Source: Kangsaoukella pontilimi
GTDB lineage: Bacteria; Pseudomonadota; Alphaproteobacteria; Rhodobacterales; Rhodobacteraceae
Length of the DNA: 64,000 nucleotides
NCBI RefSeq assembly: GCF_009830125.1
Contig: NZ_WUPT01000002.1
Span: 434,001 to 498,000 of the forward strand
Direction of reading: 5' to 3'
A model generated the notes under the pieces. That model made no database searches, was not told the origin of the DNA, and saw only the letters and a list, made by a program, of their open reading frames with translations. Position numbers and translations under genes: made by a program. Positions 57,042 through 64,000 of the stretch are shown here, piece by piece (position 1 is the first letter of the stretch; every line of letters starts with the position of its first letter).

Positions 57042-57791
57042 ATGGCTGGCGCAGGTAAGTTGAGGCTTGGGGTCAACATCGACCACGTGGCGACGGTGCG
57101 GAACGCGCGCGGATCGGCCTATCCCGATCCGGTGCGCGCGGCGAAACTGGCCGAAGAGGCAGGTGCCGATGGGATCACGGCGCACCTGCGCGAGGATCGG
57201 CGGCATATCTCGGATGCGGATATCGAGGCCTTGGCCGAGGAACTGACCGTGCCGCTGAATTTCGAGATGGCCGCGACCGAAGAGATGCAGAACATCGCGC
57301 TTCGTCATGTGCCCCATGCGGTGTGTATCGTGCCGGAGAAGCGCGAGGAGCGGACGACCGAGGGCGGTCTGGAGGTGGCGCAGGACGAGAACCGCCTGGC
57401 GCATTTCATCGCGCCGCTCAGGGATGCGGGCTGTCGCGTTTCGATCTTCATCGCTGCCGACCGGCGTCAGATCGAGGCGGCGCACCGGATCGGTGCGGCG
57501 GTCATCGAGCTGCATACAGGGGCGTATTGCGATCTTCATGCCGAGGGACGGATTAAGGAGCGTGACGCCGAACTGGAGCGCCTGCGCGAGATGTCGGCCT
57601 TCGCCCATTCGCTTGGGCTGGAGGTTCATGCCGGTCACGGGCTGACCTATGATACGGTGGCTCCGATTGCCGCTTTTCCCGAGATACGGGAGTTGAATAT
57701 CGGGCATTTCCTGATCGGCGAGGCGATCTTCCGGGGGCTTGGCCCCGCAATCGCCGAGATGCGGCGCATCATGGACGCCGCACGGGCCTGA
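57042..57791 (+). CDS. pdxJ: Pyridoxine 5'-phosphate synthase
   Basis: This 249-residue TIM barrel joins deoxyxylulose 5-phosphate and 3-amino-2-oxopropyl phosphate. It shows [23 protein letters not shown] near the N-terminus, [41 protein letters not shown] and [10 protein letters not shown]. All residues I know of in the family are present. It ends inside the minus-strand lipoprotein gene (23-base overlap) and is followed by a type A element. Confidence 0.97.
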   Translation: MAGAGKLRLGVNIDHVATVRNARGSAYPDPVRAAKLAEEAGADGITAHLREDRRHISDADIEALAEELTVPLNFEMAATEEMQNIALRHVPHAVCIVPEKREERTTEGGLEVAQDENRLAHFIAPLRDAGCRVSIFIAADRRQIEAAHRIGAAVIELHTGAYCDLHAEGRIKERDAELERLREMSAFAHSLGLEVHAGHGLTYDTVAPIAAFPEIRELNIGHFLIGEAIFRGLGPAIAEMRRIMDAARA

Positions 57792-58371
57792 CCGAGCTGA
57801 GCGCGCTGACGCGCGCACGCGATATCTGCGCCGCGGTCCCCGCGGCGCGCTGCCTCCGGCGGGGATATTTTCGAACAGGCGAAGATGCGGGCGAGAGCGG
57901 GCCCTGGCGTTGGGTGTCGGTGCCGGTCGGGTCGGACCGGCTGCCTGTCGCCGGGCCGGCGAGGATGCAGTTGACCGGGTGGACCGTTGTCGGGTTGTCG
58001 AAGCCGTAACCGGGCGGGCGGGGCGAGAAGGTGGCGCGGCAGCCTTCCGTATCGCTGGAGTAGGCGCCGACAGCCGTTCCGTAGTGGAAGACCACAACCA
58101 CATAGGCGTCCGAGCGGCCAAATTGCGGGGGGCCGTAACCCTCGGGATTGGTCATGTCGCGGTAGACGAAGCGGGTTTCCGCGCCTTGCCGGATCTTCTG
58201 GGTGGGGTTGCCCCAGCGGGCGACGTGGTCGGTTTCCGTCGTGAAGCCGGGTTGGACGCTTGTCACCATGGCCCAGCGGACGTTGGGATCATTGGCCACG
58301 GTGGTGTTCCAGGCGAGGCCGCCACAGGCTGTGACTGCAAGGAGGGCGATCAGGGTAAGGGCGCGATGCAT
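57769..58371 (-). CDS. Hypothetical lipoprotein with a repeat-derived C-terminal extension
   Basis: This 200-residue protein has a lipoprotein signal ([15 protein letters not shown], Cys near 16). The globular part ([85 protein letters not shown]) looks like a secreted domain of about 110 residues. The last 60 or so residues ([23 protein letters not shown] and on) are antisense to the type A element and the end of pdxJ, so they are probably recent and not structural. No family is recognised. Start at 58371. Confidence 0.65.
   Translation of the reverse strand: MHRALTLIALLAVTACGGLAWNTTVANDPNVRWAMVTSVQPGFTTETDHVARWGNPTQKIRQGAETRFVYRDMTNPEGYGPPQFGRSDAYVVVVFHYGTAVGAYSSDTEGCRATFSPRPPGYGFDNPTTVHPVNCILAGPATGSRSDPTGTDTQRQGPLSPASSPVRKYPRRRQRAAGTAAQISRARVSALSSVRPVRRP
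57828..57884 (+). repeat. Extragenic 3' element, type A copy 7
   Basis: GCGCCGCGG-TCC-CCGCGGCGC (57828-57848), a perfect 9-bp stem, is followed by the tail GGGGATATTTTCGAACAGG (57861-57884). It follows pdxJ and lies within the 3' part of the opposite lipoprotein gene. Confidence 0.7.
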
Positions 58372-58449
58372 GGGGCCGGGCATAGCGCGACATGGTTGCC
58401 AAAACCTTGCTGGCAGCCCCATATGGCCCCGGAAAAGGGAAGGCGCGAC

Positions 58450-58884
58450 ATGATCCTTGGTATCGGGACCGATCTTTGCAATATCGAGCGGATCGAGCGG
58501 GTGCTTGATCGCTATGGCGACCGGTTCCGGAACCGGGTCTTTACCGAGACCGAGCAGCGGAAGGCCGAGCGGCGGCGCGATGTGGCCGGCACCTATGCCA
58601 AGCGCTGGGCGGCGAAGGAGGCCTGTTCCAAGGCTTTGGGCACCGGTCTGCGCATGGGGATCGCCTGGAAGGACATGGCAGTGACCAACCTCAGGTCCGG
58701 CCAGCCGGTGATGCATGTGACCGGATGGGCCGCCGAGCGACTGGCCGAAATGACGCCGGAGGGGCATGTGGCCACGATCCATGTCACGCTGACCGACGAC
58801 CACCCCTGGGCGCAGGCCTTTGTCGTGATCGAAGCCCTGCCCGAGGACGACGCCGCGCGCCCCACGACGCGGCGGCTTGCTTGA
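58450..58884 (+). CDS. acpS: Holo-[acyl-carrier-protein] synthase
   Basis: This 144-residue enzyme moves the phosphopantetheine group of CoA to ACP. It has [19 protein letters not shown] with the metal-binding Asp8 and [18 protein letters not shown] with Glu58 near. Length is normal for alphaproteobacteria. It starts the acpS-lepB-rnc set. Confidence 0.95.
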   Translation: MILGIGTDLCNIERIERVLDRYGDRFRNRVFTETEQRKAERRRDVAGTYAKRWAAKEACSKALGTGLRMGIAWKDMAVTNLRSGQPVMHVTGWAAERLAEMTPEGHVATIHVTLTDDHPWAQAFVVIEALPEDDAARPTTRRLA

Positions 58885-58942
58885 CAGGGGCGGGGCCGGG
58901 GGCCAGAAAGCGCGAACCCTTTTTCATGGACGGACAGCCCGT

Positions 58943-59728
58943 ATGAGTGAGAAGACCGGAACGCTGATGGACGGCGTCGTCGAAACCGTGAAGACGATCG
59001 TCTATGCGTTGTTGATCGCGGGCGTATTTCGCACCCTGTTTTTCCAGCCGTTCTGGATCCCGTCGGGGTCAATGAAGGACACGCTGCTGATCGGGGATTT
59101 CCTGTTCGTCAACAAGATGGCCTATGGCTACTCCTCGGTGTCCTGTCCGTTTTCCATGTGTCCTATCGACGGGCGTCTGTTTGGGGATGAGCCCGAGCGC
59201 GGCGATGTCGTGGTGTTTCGCCACCCGACCAATGGGCAGGATTTCATCAAGCGGGTCGTGGGCTTGCCGGGCGATACGATCCAGATGCGGTCGGGCATTC
59301 TCTACATCAACGGCTCGCCCGCGCCGCAAGTGCCCGATGGCACCTTTGTCGAGACCTATGAGCGGCAGGGACCGGCGGGCCGGACGCCCGTTTGCCTCGA
59401 GCCGCGCGTCCGCTTCGGGGACGACTGTACCAAGGACCGTTTCATCGAGACGCTGCCCGATGGCACGCAGCACGCCGTATTGGATGCCGGGCCGAGCCGG
59501 GTGGACAACACGGGCGTCTTCCGGGTGCCGGAGGGGCATTTCTTCTTCATGGGCGACAACCGCGACAACTCGACCGACAGCCGTGTGCAGCCGCCGTCGG
59601 GCGTTGGTCTCGTGCCGTACGAGAACCTGATCGGCCGGGCGGACCGGGTGATTTTCTCGTCGGCGGGGCGTTCGCTTCTCTTCGTCTGGACTTGGCGGGG
59701 GGATCGCTTCTTCAAGGCGATCGAGTGA
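58943..59728 (+). CDS. lepB: Signal peptidase I
   Basis: This 261-residue membrane peptidase has one N-terminal helix ([19 protein letters not shown]) followed by the catalytic Ser43 in [10 protein letters not shown] and Lys103 in [12 protein letters not shown]. The [11 protein letters not shown] box E is at about residue 216. It removes signal peptides in the inner membrane. The stop codon overlaps the rnc start (TGATG). Confidence 0.96.
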   Translation: MSEKTGTLMDGVVETVKTIVYALLIAGVFRTLFFQPFWIPSGSMKDTLLIGDFLFVNKMAYGYSSVSCPFSMCPIDGRLFGDEPERGDVVVFRHPTNGQDFIKRVVGLPGDTIQMRSGILYINGSPAPQVPDGTFVETYERQGPAGRTPVCLEPRVRFGDDCTKDRFIETLPDGTQHAVLDAGPSRVDNTGVFRVPEGHFFFMGDNRDNSTDSRVQPPSGVGLVPYENLIGRADRVIFSSAGRSLLFVWTWRGDRFFKAIE

Positions 59729-60414
59729 TGAAGCCGGGCCGCGAGCTCGATGCGTTTCAGTCGCGGCTGGGGCATCGGTTCCGGTCACCCGAACTGCTGA
59801 TCGAGGCGGTGACACATCCTTCCGTCGGCACCGCTGTCAGACCCAATAACCAGCGGCTGGAATTTCTGGGCGACCGGGTGCTGAACCTGATCGTGGCCGA
59901 GGCCTTGCTGGAGGCCGACCCGACCGCGTCTGAAGGGGTGCTGGCGCCGCGCTACAACATGCTGGTCCGGAAAGAGACCTGCGCCGAGATGGCTGACGAG
60001 ATCGGGCTGGGCGCTGTGCTGCGGCTTTCGCCCGGTGAGATGAAGACGGGCGGTCGACGCCGGGTGGCGACTCTTGCCGACGCCTTCGAGGCGGTGATCG
60101 CTGCGATCTATCTGGATGCGGGATACGGTGCGGCCAAGGCGGTTCTGTTGAAGATCATCGGGGATCGGGCCGCGACGGTGGCGGAAGATGCCAAGGACCC
60201 GAAATCGGCGCTGCAGGAATGGGCTCAGGGCAGGGGCGAGGCGCCGCCTGATTATGTCGAGATCGCGCGTAAAGGGCCGCCCCATGCGCCGGTCTTCACC
60301 ATCGAGGCGCGGCTGGCCGATGGGCGTGCGGCACGGGCCGAAGGCACCGTGAAGCGCGAGGTCGAAAAGGCGGCGGCCAAGGCTCTTCTGGGCCAGGTAA
60401 CTCAACCACGCTGA
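59728..60414 (+). CDS. rnc: Ribonuclease III
   Basis: The protein is 228 residues. The catalytic domain has [24 protein letters not shown] near residue 40 and [16 protein letters not shown] near 112, and a double-stranded RNA-binding domain runs from about residue 155 to 225. The signature reads NQRLEFLGD instead of NERLEFLGD, so the first Glu of the box is Gln, while the later Glu, Asp, Asp and Glu are kept. The enzyme processes rRNA precursors. It overlaps lepB by one base and the opposite nuclease gene by 13 bases. Confidence 0.94.
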   Translation: MKPGRELDAFQSRLGHRFRSPELLIEAVTHPSVGTAVRPNNQRLEFLGDRVLNLIVAEALLEADPTASEGVLAPRYNMLVRKETCAEMADEIGLGAVLRLSPGEMKTGGRRRVATLADAFEAVIAAIYLDAGYGAAKAVLLKIIGDRAATVAEDAKDPKSALQEWAQGRGEAPPDYVEIARKGPPHAPVFTIEARLADGRAARAEGTVKREVEKAAAKALLGQVTQPR

Positions 60415-61049
60415 CGGATCGCTGTCTTCCAGAGCTTCTTGCGGATGCCAGGCGGTTCAAACCGGCTGTAGTGCCCCTTCGAGAATGCGGGCCAGTCCAG
60501 CGCGAGGCCCTGAGCGACCAGGGCCTCGGCAATGTCTGTGCCATCGTCGAGGCGGCAATGGGCCACGACCCTGTCATAGGACAGCTCGGGGCGGATGCGG
60601 GCTGTAACCGTTCGACCCCGGCAAAGCCGGACCATGGCCCATTTCGAGGCCTGACCGTAGGGGTGGTTCAGTTCGGGCGCGTCGATCCCTGCGATGCGGA
60701 TATGGACGCCGTCGATGACGATCGTGTCGCCGTCGACGACCCAGGCCTTGCCGGTGAGGATGCAACGGTCGAGGCGGCGTGCATCTTCCACCAGTTGACG
60801 GGCGCGGCGGGCTTTCGCTGTCAACGCGGGGCGCGCCCCGGCGGGTGTGGGCGTGCGGTCCGTCCAGGTGCTTGACGGGATCGGCCGGGGTTTCGGCCGT
60901 GTCGTGGGGGGCAGATCCGTCGCGGGCTTTTGCGGCGGCGATGCAGCAACGGGCGGTGGCAGTGGTGCGGTCTGATCCTTTGTGGAATGCGCGTAATTGC
61001 GCACAAGGTAGGCTGAAACGACAATGAGGCTTACGGCAATCAATTCCAT
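60402..61049 (-). CDS. Thermonuclease-family protein, membrane anchored
   Basis: This 215-residue protein has an N-terminal hydrophobic segment ([19 protein letters not shown]) acting as an anchor or signal, a Pro-rich linker of about 50 residues, and an SNase-like OB fold: [33 protein letters not shown], then [38 protein letters not shown]. The pattern DGDT...RIAGIDAPE holds metal and phosphate ligands. It could degrade nucleic acid in the periplasm. The stop overlaps rnc by 13 bases. A TTG at 61058 is another possible start. Confidence 0.85.
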   Translation of the reverse strand: MELIAVSLIVVSAYLVRNYAHSTKDQTAPLPPPVAASPPQKPATDLPPTTRPKPRPIPSSTWTDRTPTPAGARPALTAKARRARQLVEDARRLDRCILTGKAWVVDGDTIVIDGVHIRIAGIDAPELNHPYGQASKWAMVRLCRGRTVTARIRPELSYDRVVAHCRLDDGTDIAEALVAQGLALDWPAFSKGHYSRFEPPGIRKKLWKTAIRQRG

Positions 61050-61172
61050 GCCCGACAACCTGAGCGCGAAATCGAGCGCATTTTCGGCGAATTCGGTGCA
61101 TTATGACGGCGGGGCGGGTGCCGGGCGGCGGTCGTGCTGGCCCCGCTCGTTCGAATCGACTAAGCGGCGGCC

Positions 61173-62093
61173 ATGCAGGACGATACAAAACAGACGCGCG
61201 CCGGTTTCGTGGCGCTGATCGGCGAGCCCAATGCGGGCAAGTCGACGCTTCTCAACCGGATGGTCGGGGCCAAGGTCTCGATCGTGACGCACAAGGTGCA
61301 GACGACGCGGGCGCGTATCAGGGGCGTGGCGATCGAGGGCGCGTCCCAGATCGTCTTCGTGGACACGCCTGGACTTTTCACGCCGAAACGGCGGCTGGAC
61401 CGGGCGATGGTCGCGGCGGCGTGGTCGGGCGCGGCGGATGCGGATGTGGTCGTCGTCATGGTCGAGGCGCATCGTGGTGTGACGCCGGGCGTCGAAGCTA
61501 TGCTGAAGGGGCTGGAAGAGCGCGGCAAGGGCGCGCGCGCTGCACTTGCCATCAACAAGATCGACCGTGTGGAACGGAAAGCCCTGCTTGGGCTGTCCGA
61601 GGACCTGAACAAACGGTTCGGTTTCGTCGAGACCTTCATGATCTCGGCCGAGAAAGGCTATGGCGTCGATGATCTGAAGCGGTGGCTGGCGGGCGAGATG
61701 CCTGAAGGCCCTTGGCTTTATCCCGAGGACCAGATCGCGGACCTGCCGATGCGGATGATCGCCGCCGAGATGACGCGGGAGAAGCTGACCCTGAGGCTGC
61801 ATCAGGAGCTGCCCTATCAACTGACTGTCGAGACCGAGAACTGGGAAGAGCGCGAAGATGGCTCGGCCCGGATCGACCAGATCGTCTATGTCGCCCGCGA
61901 CGGGCACAAGGGGATCGTTCTTGGCAAGAAGGGCGAGACGATCAAGGCGGTCGGGCAGGCCGCGCGGGAAGAGATCGAGGCGTTTCTTGGCCGCAAGGTG
62001 CACCTGTTCCTGACCGTCAAGGTCCGGCCCAACTGGCTGGACGAGGCGGAACGCTATTCCGAGATGGGTCTGGATTTTTCCGATGGGGCGTGA
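61173..62093 (+). CDS. era: GTPase Era
   Basis: This 306-residue protein binds 16S rRNA and helps 30S assembly. G motifs are ALIGEPNAGKSTLLNRMVG (G1, near residue 15), VFVDTPGLF (G3), AINKIDRVE (G4) and FMISAEKGYGVDDL (G5). The C-terminal KH domain has IVYVARDGHKGIVLGKKGETIKAVGQAAREEIEAFLGRKVHLFLTVKVRPNW. It follows rnc after the opposite nuclease gene. Confidence 0.97.
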   Translation: MQDDTKQTRAGFVALIGEPNAGKSTLLNRMVGAKVSIVTHKVQTTRARIRGVAIEGASQIVFVDTPGLFTPKRRLDRAMVAAAWSGAADADVVVVMVEAHRGVTPGVEAMLKGLEERGKGARAALAINKIDRVERKALLGLSEDLNKRFGFVETFMISAEKGYGVDDLKRWLAGEMPEGPWLYPEDQIADLPMRMIAAEMTREKLTLRLHQELPYQLTVETENWEEREDGSARIDQIVYVARDGHKGIVLGKKGETIKAVGQAAREEIEAFLGRKVHLFLTVKVRPNWLDEAERYSEMGLDFSDGA

Positions 62094-62100
62094 GCGGGGC

Positions 62101-62119
62101 GCATTCTTTGAAAGAATGC
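62101..62119. repeat. 19-base palindromic hairpin after era
   Basis: GCATTCTTTGAAAGAATGC is a perfect odd palindrome (9-bp arms, one central base), 7 bases after the era stop and 8 before the next gene. It could act as an mRNA hairpin between the cistrons. Confidence 0.5.
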
Positions 62120-62126
62120 GGGCCCG

Positions 62127-62462
62127 GTGGTGAACGCGCGCCTGACGTCGGAGGTCTGGGTGGCGGCTTATCTGACGCGCTGCCGGTTGGCGGATATCCC
62201 GGCCTTTGTCGTCGCGCGGGGCGATCACACGGCGGGTGCTGTTCTGGTCAAGCTGAATACGCTCGACGGGCGCGCCGTTGCTTTTCAACGATCCTTCGAC
62301 CTGATGACCGGAGAGCGGCGCTGGGTCGTGCTGGTCGAGGGAAATGAGGCCGACGTCGATGCCTCGGTCACCCGGCAGCGGGGCACGGACCCGGACCTCT
62401 GGGTGATCGAGGTCGAGGATCGCGCGGGACGCCATTTGCTCGACCAGCCGGGGCTGGAGTAG
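62127..62462 (+). CDS. DUF1491 family protein
   Basis: This 111-residue protein (RLTSEVWVAAYLTRCRLADIPAFVVARGDHTAGAVLVKLNTLDGRAVAFQRSFDLMTGERRWV) is the DUF1491 family, restricted to Alphaproteobacteria and of unknown function. It starts at GTG (62127 or 62130), with no strong Shine-Dalgarno. It sits between era and recO. Confidence 0.9.
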   Translation: MVNARLTSEVWVAAYLTRCRLADIPAFVVARGDHTAGAVLVKLNTLDGRAVAFQRSFDLMTGERRWVVLVEGNEADVDASVTRQRGTDPDLWVIEVEDRAGRHLLDQPGLE

Positions 62463-62468
62463 GATTGC

Positions 62469-62525
62469 GCCGGCTTCGCCGTCGCGGTGCGCTCCGCGCG
62501 GGAGTATTTTCGAACAGAAGAAGGG
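62469..62525 (+). repeat. Extragenic 3' element, type A copy 8
   Basis: CGGC-TTC-GCCG (62471-62481) is followed by GGGAGTATTTTCGAACAG and AAGAAGGG (62501-62525). Its end supplies the purine-rich Shine-Dalgarno of recO. Confidence 0.65.
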
Positions 62526-62531
62526 CAGCGG

Positions 62532-63251
62532 GTGGACTGGCGGGACGAGGGAATCGTGTTGGGGATCAGGCCGCATGGGGAAACCTCGGTCATTCTCGAT
62601 GTGCTGACCGCCTCCCATGGCCGCCACGCCGGTGTGGTGCGTGGCGGGGTTAGCCGCAAGATTGCGCCCCTTCTGCAGCCGGGCGCCGATCTTGACCTGA
62701 CCTGGCGGGCGCGGCTGGAGGAGCATCTGGGCGCTTTCACGGTGGAGCCTCTGAAAAGCCGGGCCGTTCTGTTGTCGGATCGCCGGGCGCTAGCCGGGCT
62801 GAACGCGGTGACGGGTCTGTTGCGCTTCGCGCTTCCCGAGCGGGAGGTGCATGAGGGGCTGCACGAACGGACGGCGGCGCTTCTGGACATGATGGGTGAC
62901 AGCCCGTTCTGGCCGATTGCCTATGTCCGGTGGGAGGTGGCGCTATTGGAGGCGCTGGGTTTCGGGCTGGACCTGTCGGCCTGCGCCGTCACCGGGTCAA
63001 CGGAGGGGTTGGTCTATGTCTCGCCCCGGTCGGGCCGGGCGGTGTCCGAGGCCGGAGCGGGGGAGTGGGCCGAGCGGCTACTGCCGCTGTCTCCGGCGCT
63101 TCTGGGGCAGGGAACAGGGTCGGGGGACGAGATCGTCGCGGGTCTCGCCGTCACGGGGCATTTTCTTTCGGCCAGTCTTCAGCCCGCTATGGGCGACCGG
63201 CCGTTGCCCGAGGCGCGGGCGCGGCTGGTGGACCTTTTGGGGCGGGCCTAG
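62532..63251 (+). CDS. recO: DNA repair protein RecO
   Basis: This 239-residue protein of the RecFOR pathway starts at GTG 62532 ([39 protein letters not shown]), an N-terminal OB fold, followed by the helical RecO_C domain. The cysteine zinc site of other RecO proteins is largely absent. The start codon is preceded by GAAGAAGGGCAGCGG from the repeat element. Confidence 0.92.
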   Translation: MDWRDEGIVLGIRPHGETSVILDVLTASHGRHAGVVRGGVSRKIAPLLQPGADLDLTWRARLEEHLGAFTVEPLKSRAVLLSDRRALAGLNAVTGLLRFALPEREVHEGLHERTAALLDMMGDSPFWPIAYVRWEVALLEALGFGLDLSACAVTGSTEGLVYVSPRSGRAVSEAGAGEWAERLLPLSPALLGQGTGSGDEIVAGLAVTGHFLSASLQPAMGDRPLPEARARLVDLLGRA

Positions 63252-63259
63252 CCGCTCCT

Positions 63260-64000
63260 TCAGGCCAAGAGGCGGCGGGCGATGACCTGGGCCTGGATCT
63301 CGGCGGCACCTTCGAAGATGTTCAGGATGCGCGCGTCGCAGAGGATGCGGCTGATCGCGTATTCCAGCGCGAAGCCGTTGCCGCCATGGATCTGCAGCCC
63401 GTTATCCGCCGCGGCCCACGCCACGCGGGCGCCGAGGAGCTTGGCCATGCCGGCCTCGAGGTCGCAGCGGCGGTCGGCGTCTTTCTCGCGGGCCGAGAAA
63501 TATGTGAGCTGGCGCGCCACCATGATCTCGACCGCCATCATTGCGAGTTTGGACGCCACGCGGGGGAAGGCGATCAGCGGCTTGCCGAACTGCTTGCGGT
63601 CTTCGGCATAGCGGAGCGACACGTCGAGCGCCGATTGTGCGACGCCGATGGCGCGCGCGGCGGTCTGAATGCGGGCGGATTCGAAGGTCTGCATCAGTTG
63701 CTTGAAGCCTTGCCCCTCTTCGCCGCCGAGCAGATTCTCGCCTGCGACCGCGAAGCCATCGAAATTGACGGTATATTCCTTCATGCCGCGATAGCCCAAG
63801 ACCTCAATTTCGCCGCCAGAGAGGCCGGTATCGGGGAAGGGTTCGGCATCGGTGCCGGGGGTCTTTTCGGCGAGGAACATGGAAAGGCCGCGATAATCAT
63901 CGGTGCCAGGGACGGTGCGTGCCAGCACCGTCATCACATGGGTGCGGGCGGCATGGGTGATCCACGTCTTGTTGCCGGTGATTTCCCAGTCGTCGCCCTG
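63260..64000 (-). CDS. Acyl-CoA dehydrogenase (C-terminal part; gene runs past the window end)
   Basis: The 246 residues seen are the middle and C-terminal domains of a short-chain acyl-CoA dehydrogenase: [82 protein letters not shown] and [44 protein letters not shown]. The catalytic Glu of the family fits [10 protein letters not shown]. Substrate cannot be said. The N-terminus lies beyond base 64000. Confidence 0.93.
   Translation of the reverse strand, partial: QGDDWEITGNKTWITHAARTHVMTVLARTVPGTDDYRGLSMFLAEKTPGTDAEPFPDTGLSGGEIEVLGYRGMKEYTVNFDGFAVAGENLLGGEEGQGFKQLMQTFESARIQTAARAIGVAQSALDVSLRYAEDRKQFGKPLIAFPRVASKLAMMAVEIMVARQLTYFSAREKDADRRCDLEAGMAKLLGARVAWAAADNGLQIHGGNGFALEYAISRILCDARILNIFEGAAEIQAQVIARRLLA

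Overview
The window is a high-GC stretch of chromosome from an alphaproteobacterium, most likely a member of the Rhodobacteraceae (Roseobacter/Rhodobacter group). The evidence is family content seen by eye: FnrL next to hemN, the atpHAGDC operon, families such as DUF1150, DUF1491, DUF2125 and DUF465, the C-form ribosomal protein L36, and the order pdxJ-acpS-lepB-rnc-era-DUF1491-recO. There are about 72 protein genes and one tRNA. I see no prophage, insertion sequence or CRISPR array. Coding density is very high and many neighbours overlap by 1-30 bases.

Layout. 1-2.9 kb: end of a YejABEF-type peptide ABC importer. 2.9-7.9 kb: a methyltransferase, hisC-tyrA-extensin-like operon, a DUF2125 protein and a ChaC-like gene. 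8.0-11.3 kb: an ExbB/MotA-like protein and a MotB-like OmpA protein with a very long coiled coil. 11.6-15.7 kb: clpA, gloB and a methyltransferase. 15.9-20.8 kb: F1 part of ATP synthase. 20.9-25.0 kb: membrane proteins, xthA, and a CnoX / LON-domain / Trm112-like operon. 25.2-34.4 kb: UbiH-type hydroxylase, amidase, DapC-like aminotransferase, ftsK, LolA-like protein, SLT lipoprotein and an AEC transporter. 34.5-42.2 kb: hspQ, ggt, a STAS/HATPase pair, free-methionine-sulfoxide reductase, GFA protein, RluA, an MhqD/MhqO-like pair and a YkgJ-type protein. 42.4-48.6 kb: rpmJ, tRNA-Val, N-formylglutamate amidohydrolase, lytic transglycosylase, an atypical receiver domain, glutathionyl-hydroquinone reductase and a PPOX flavoprotein. 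48.7-52.9 kb: fnrL, hemN, hemC, hemE (haem biosynthesis and its oxygen regulator). 53-57 kb: DMT transporter, Nudix, purK-purE, YdcH, Hsp20 and DUF1150. 57-64 kb: pdxJ to recO, then a truncated acyl-CoA dehydrogenase.

How it works together: most of the window is housekeeping (energy, haem, purine and pyridoxal synthesis, lipid carrier maturation, secretion, RNA processing, chromosome segregation). Regulatory signals that can be read directly are an FNR box between fnrL and hemN, a full CtrA-type half-site pair (TTAA-N7-TTAA) between the transglycosylase and the receiver gene, a 19-bp palindrome before hemE, and a hairpin that contains the xthA Shine-Dalgarno sequence.

The two least explained structures are (i) the stator-like ExbB/OmpA pair with a coiled coil of about 500 residues, and (ii) a family of short extragenic elements built of GC-rich hairpins plus a conserved tail. 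There are at least 13 copies in 64 kb, and every copy lies just downstream of a gene and in that gene's orientation. I did not find a clear-cut new defence or biosynthetic system; the stator pair is the best candidate for an undescribed machine.
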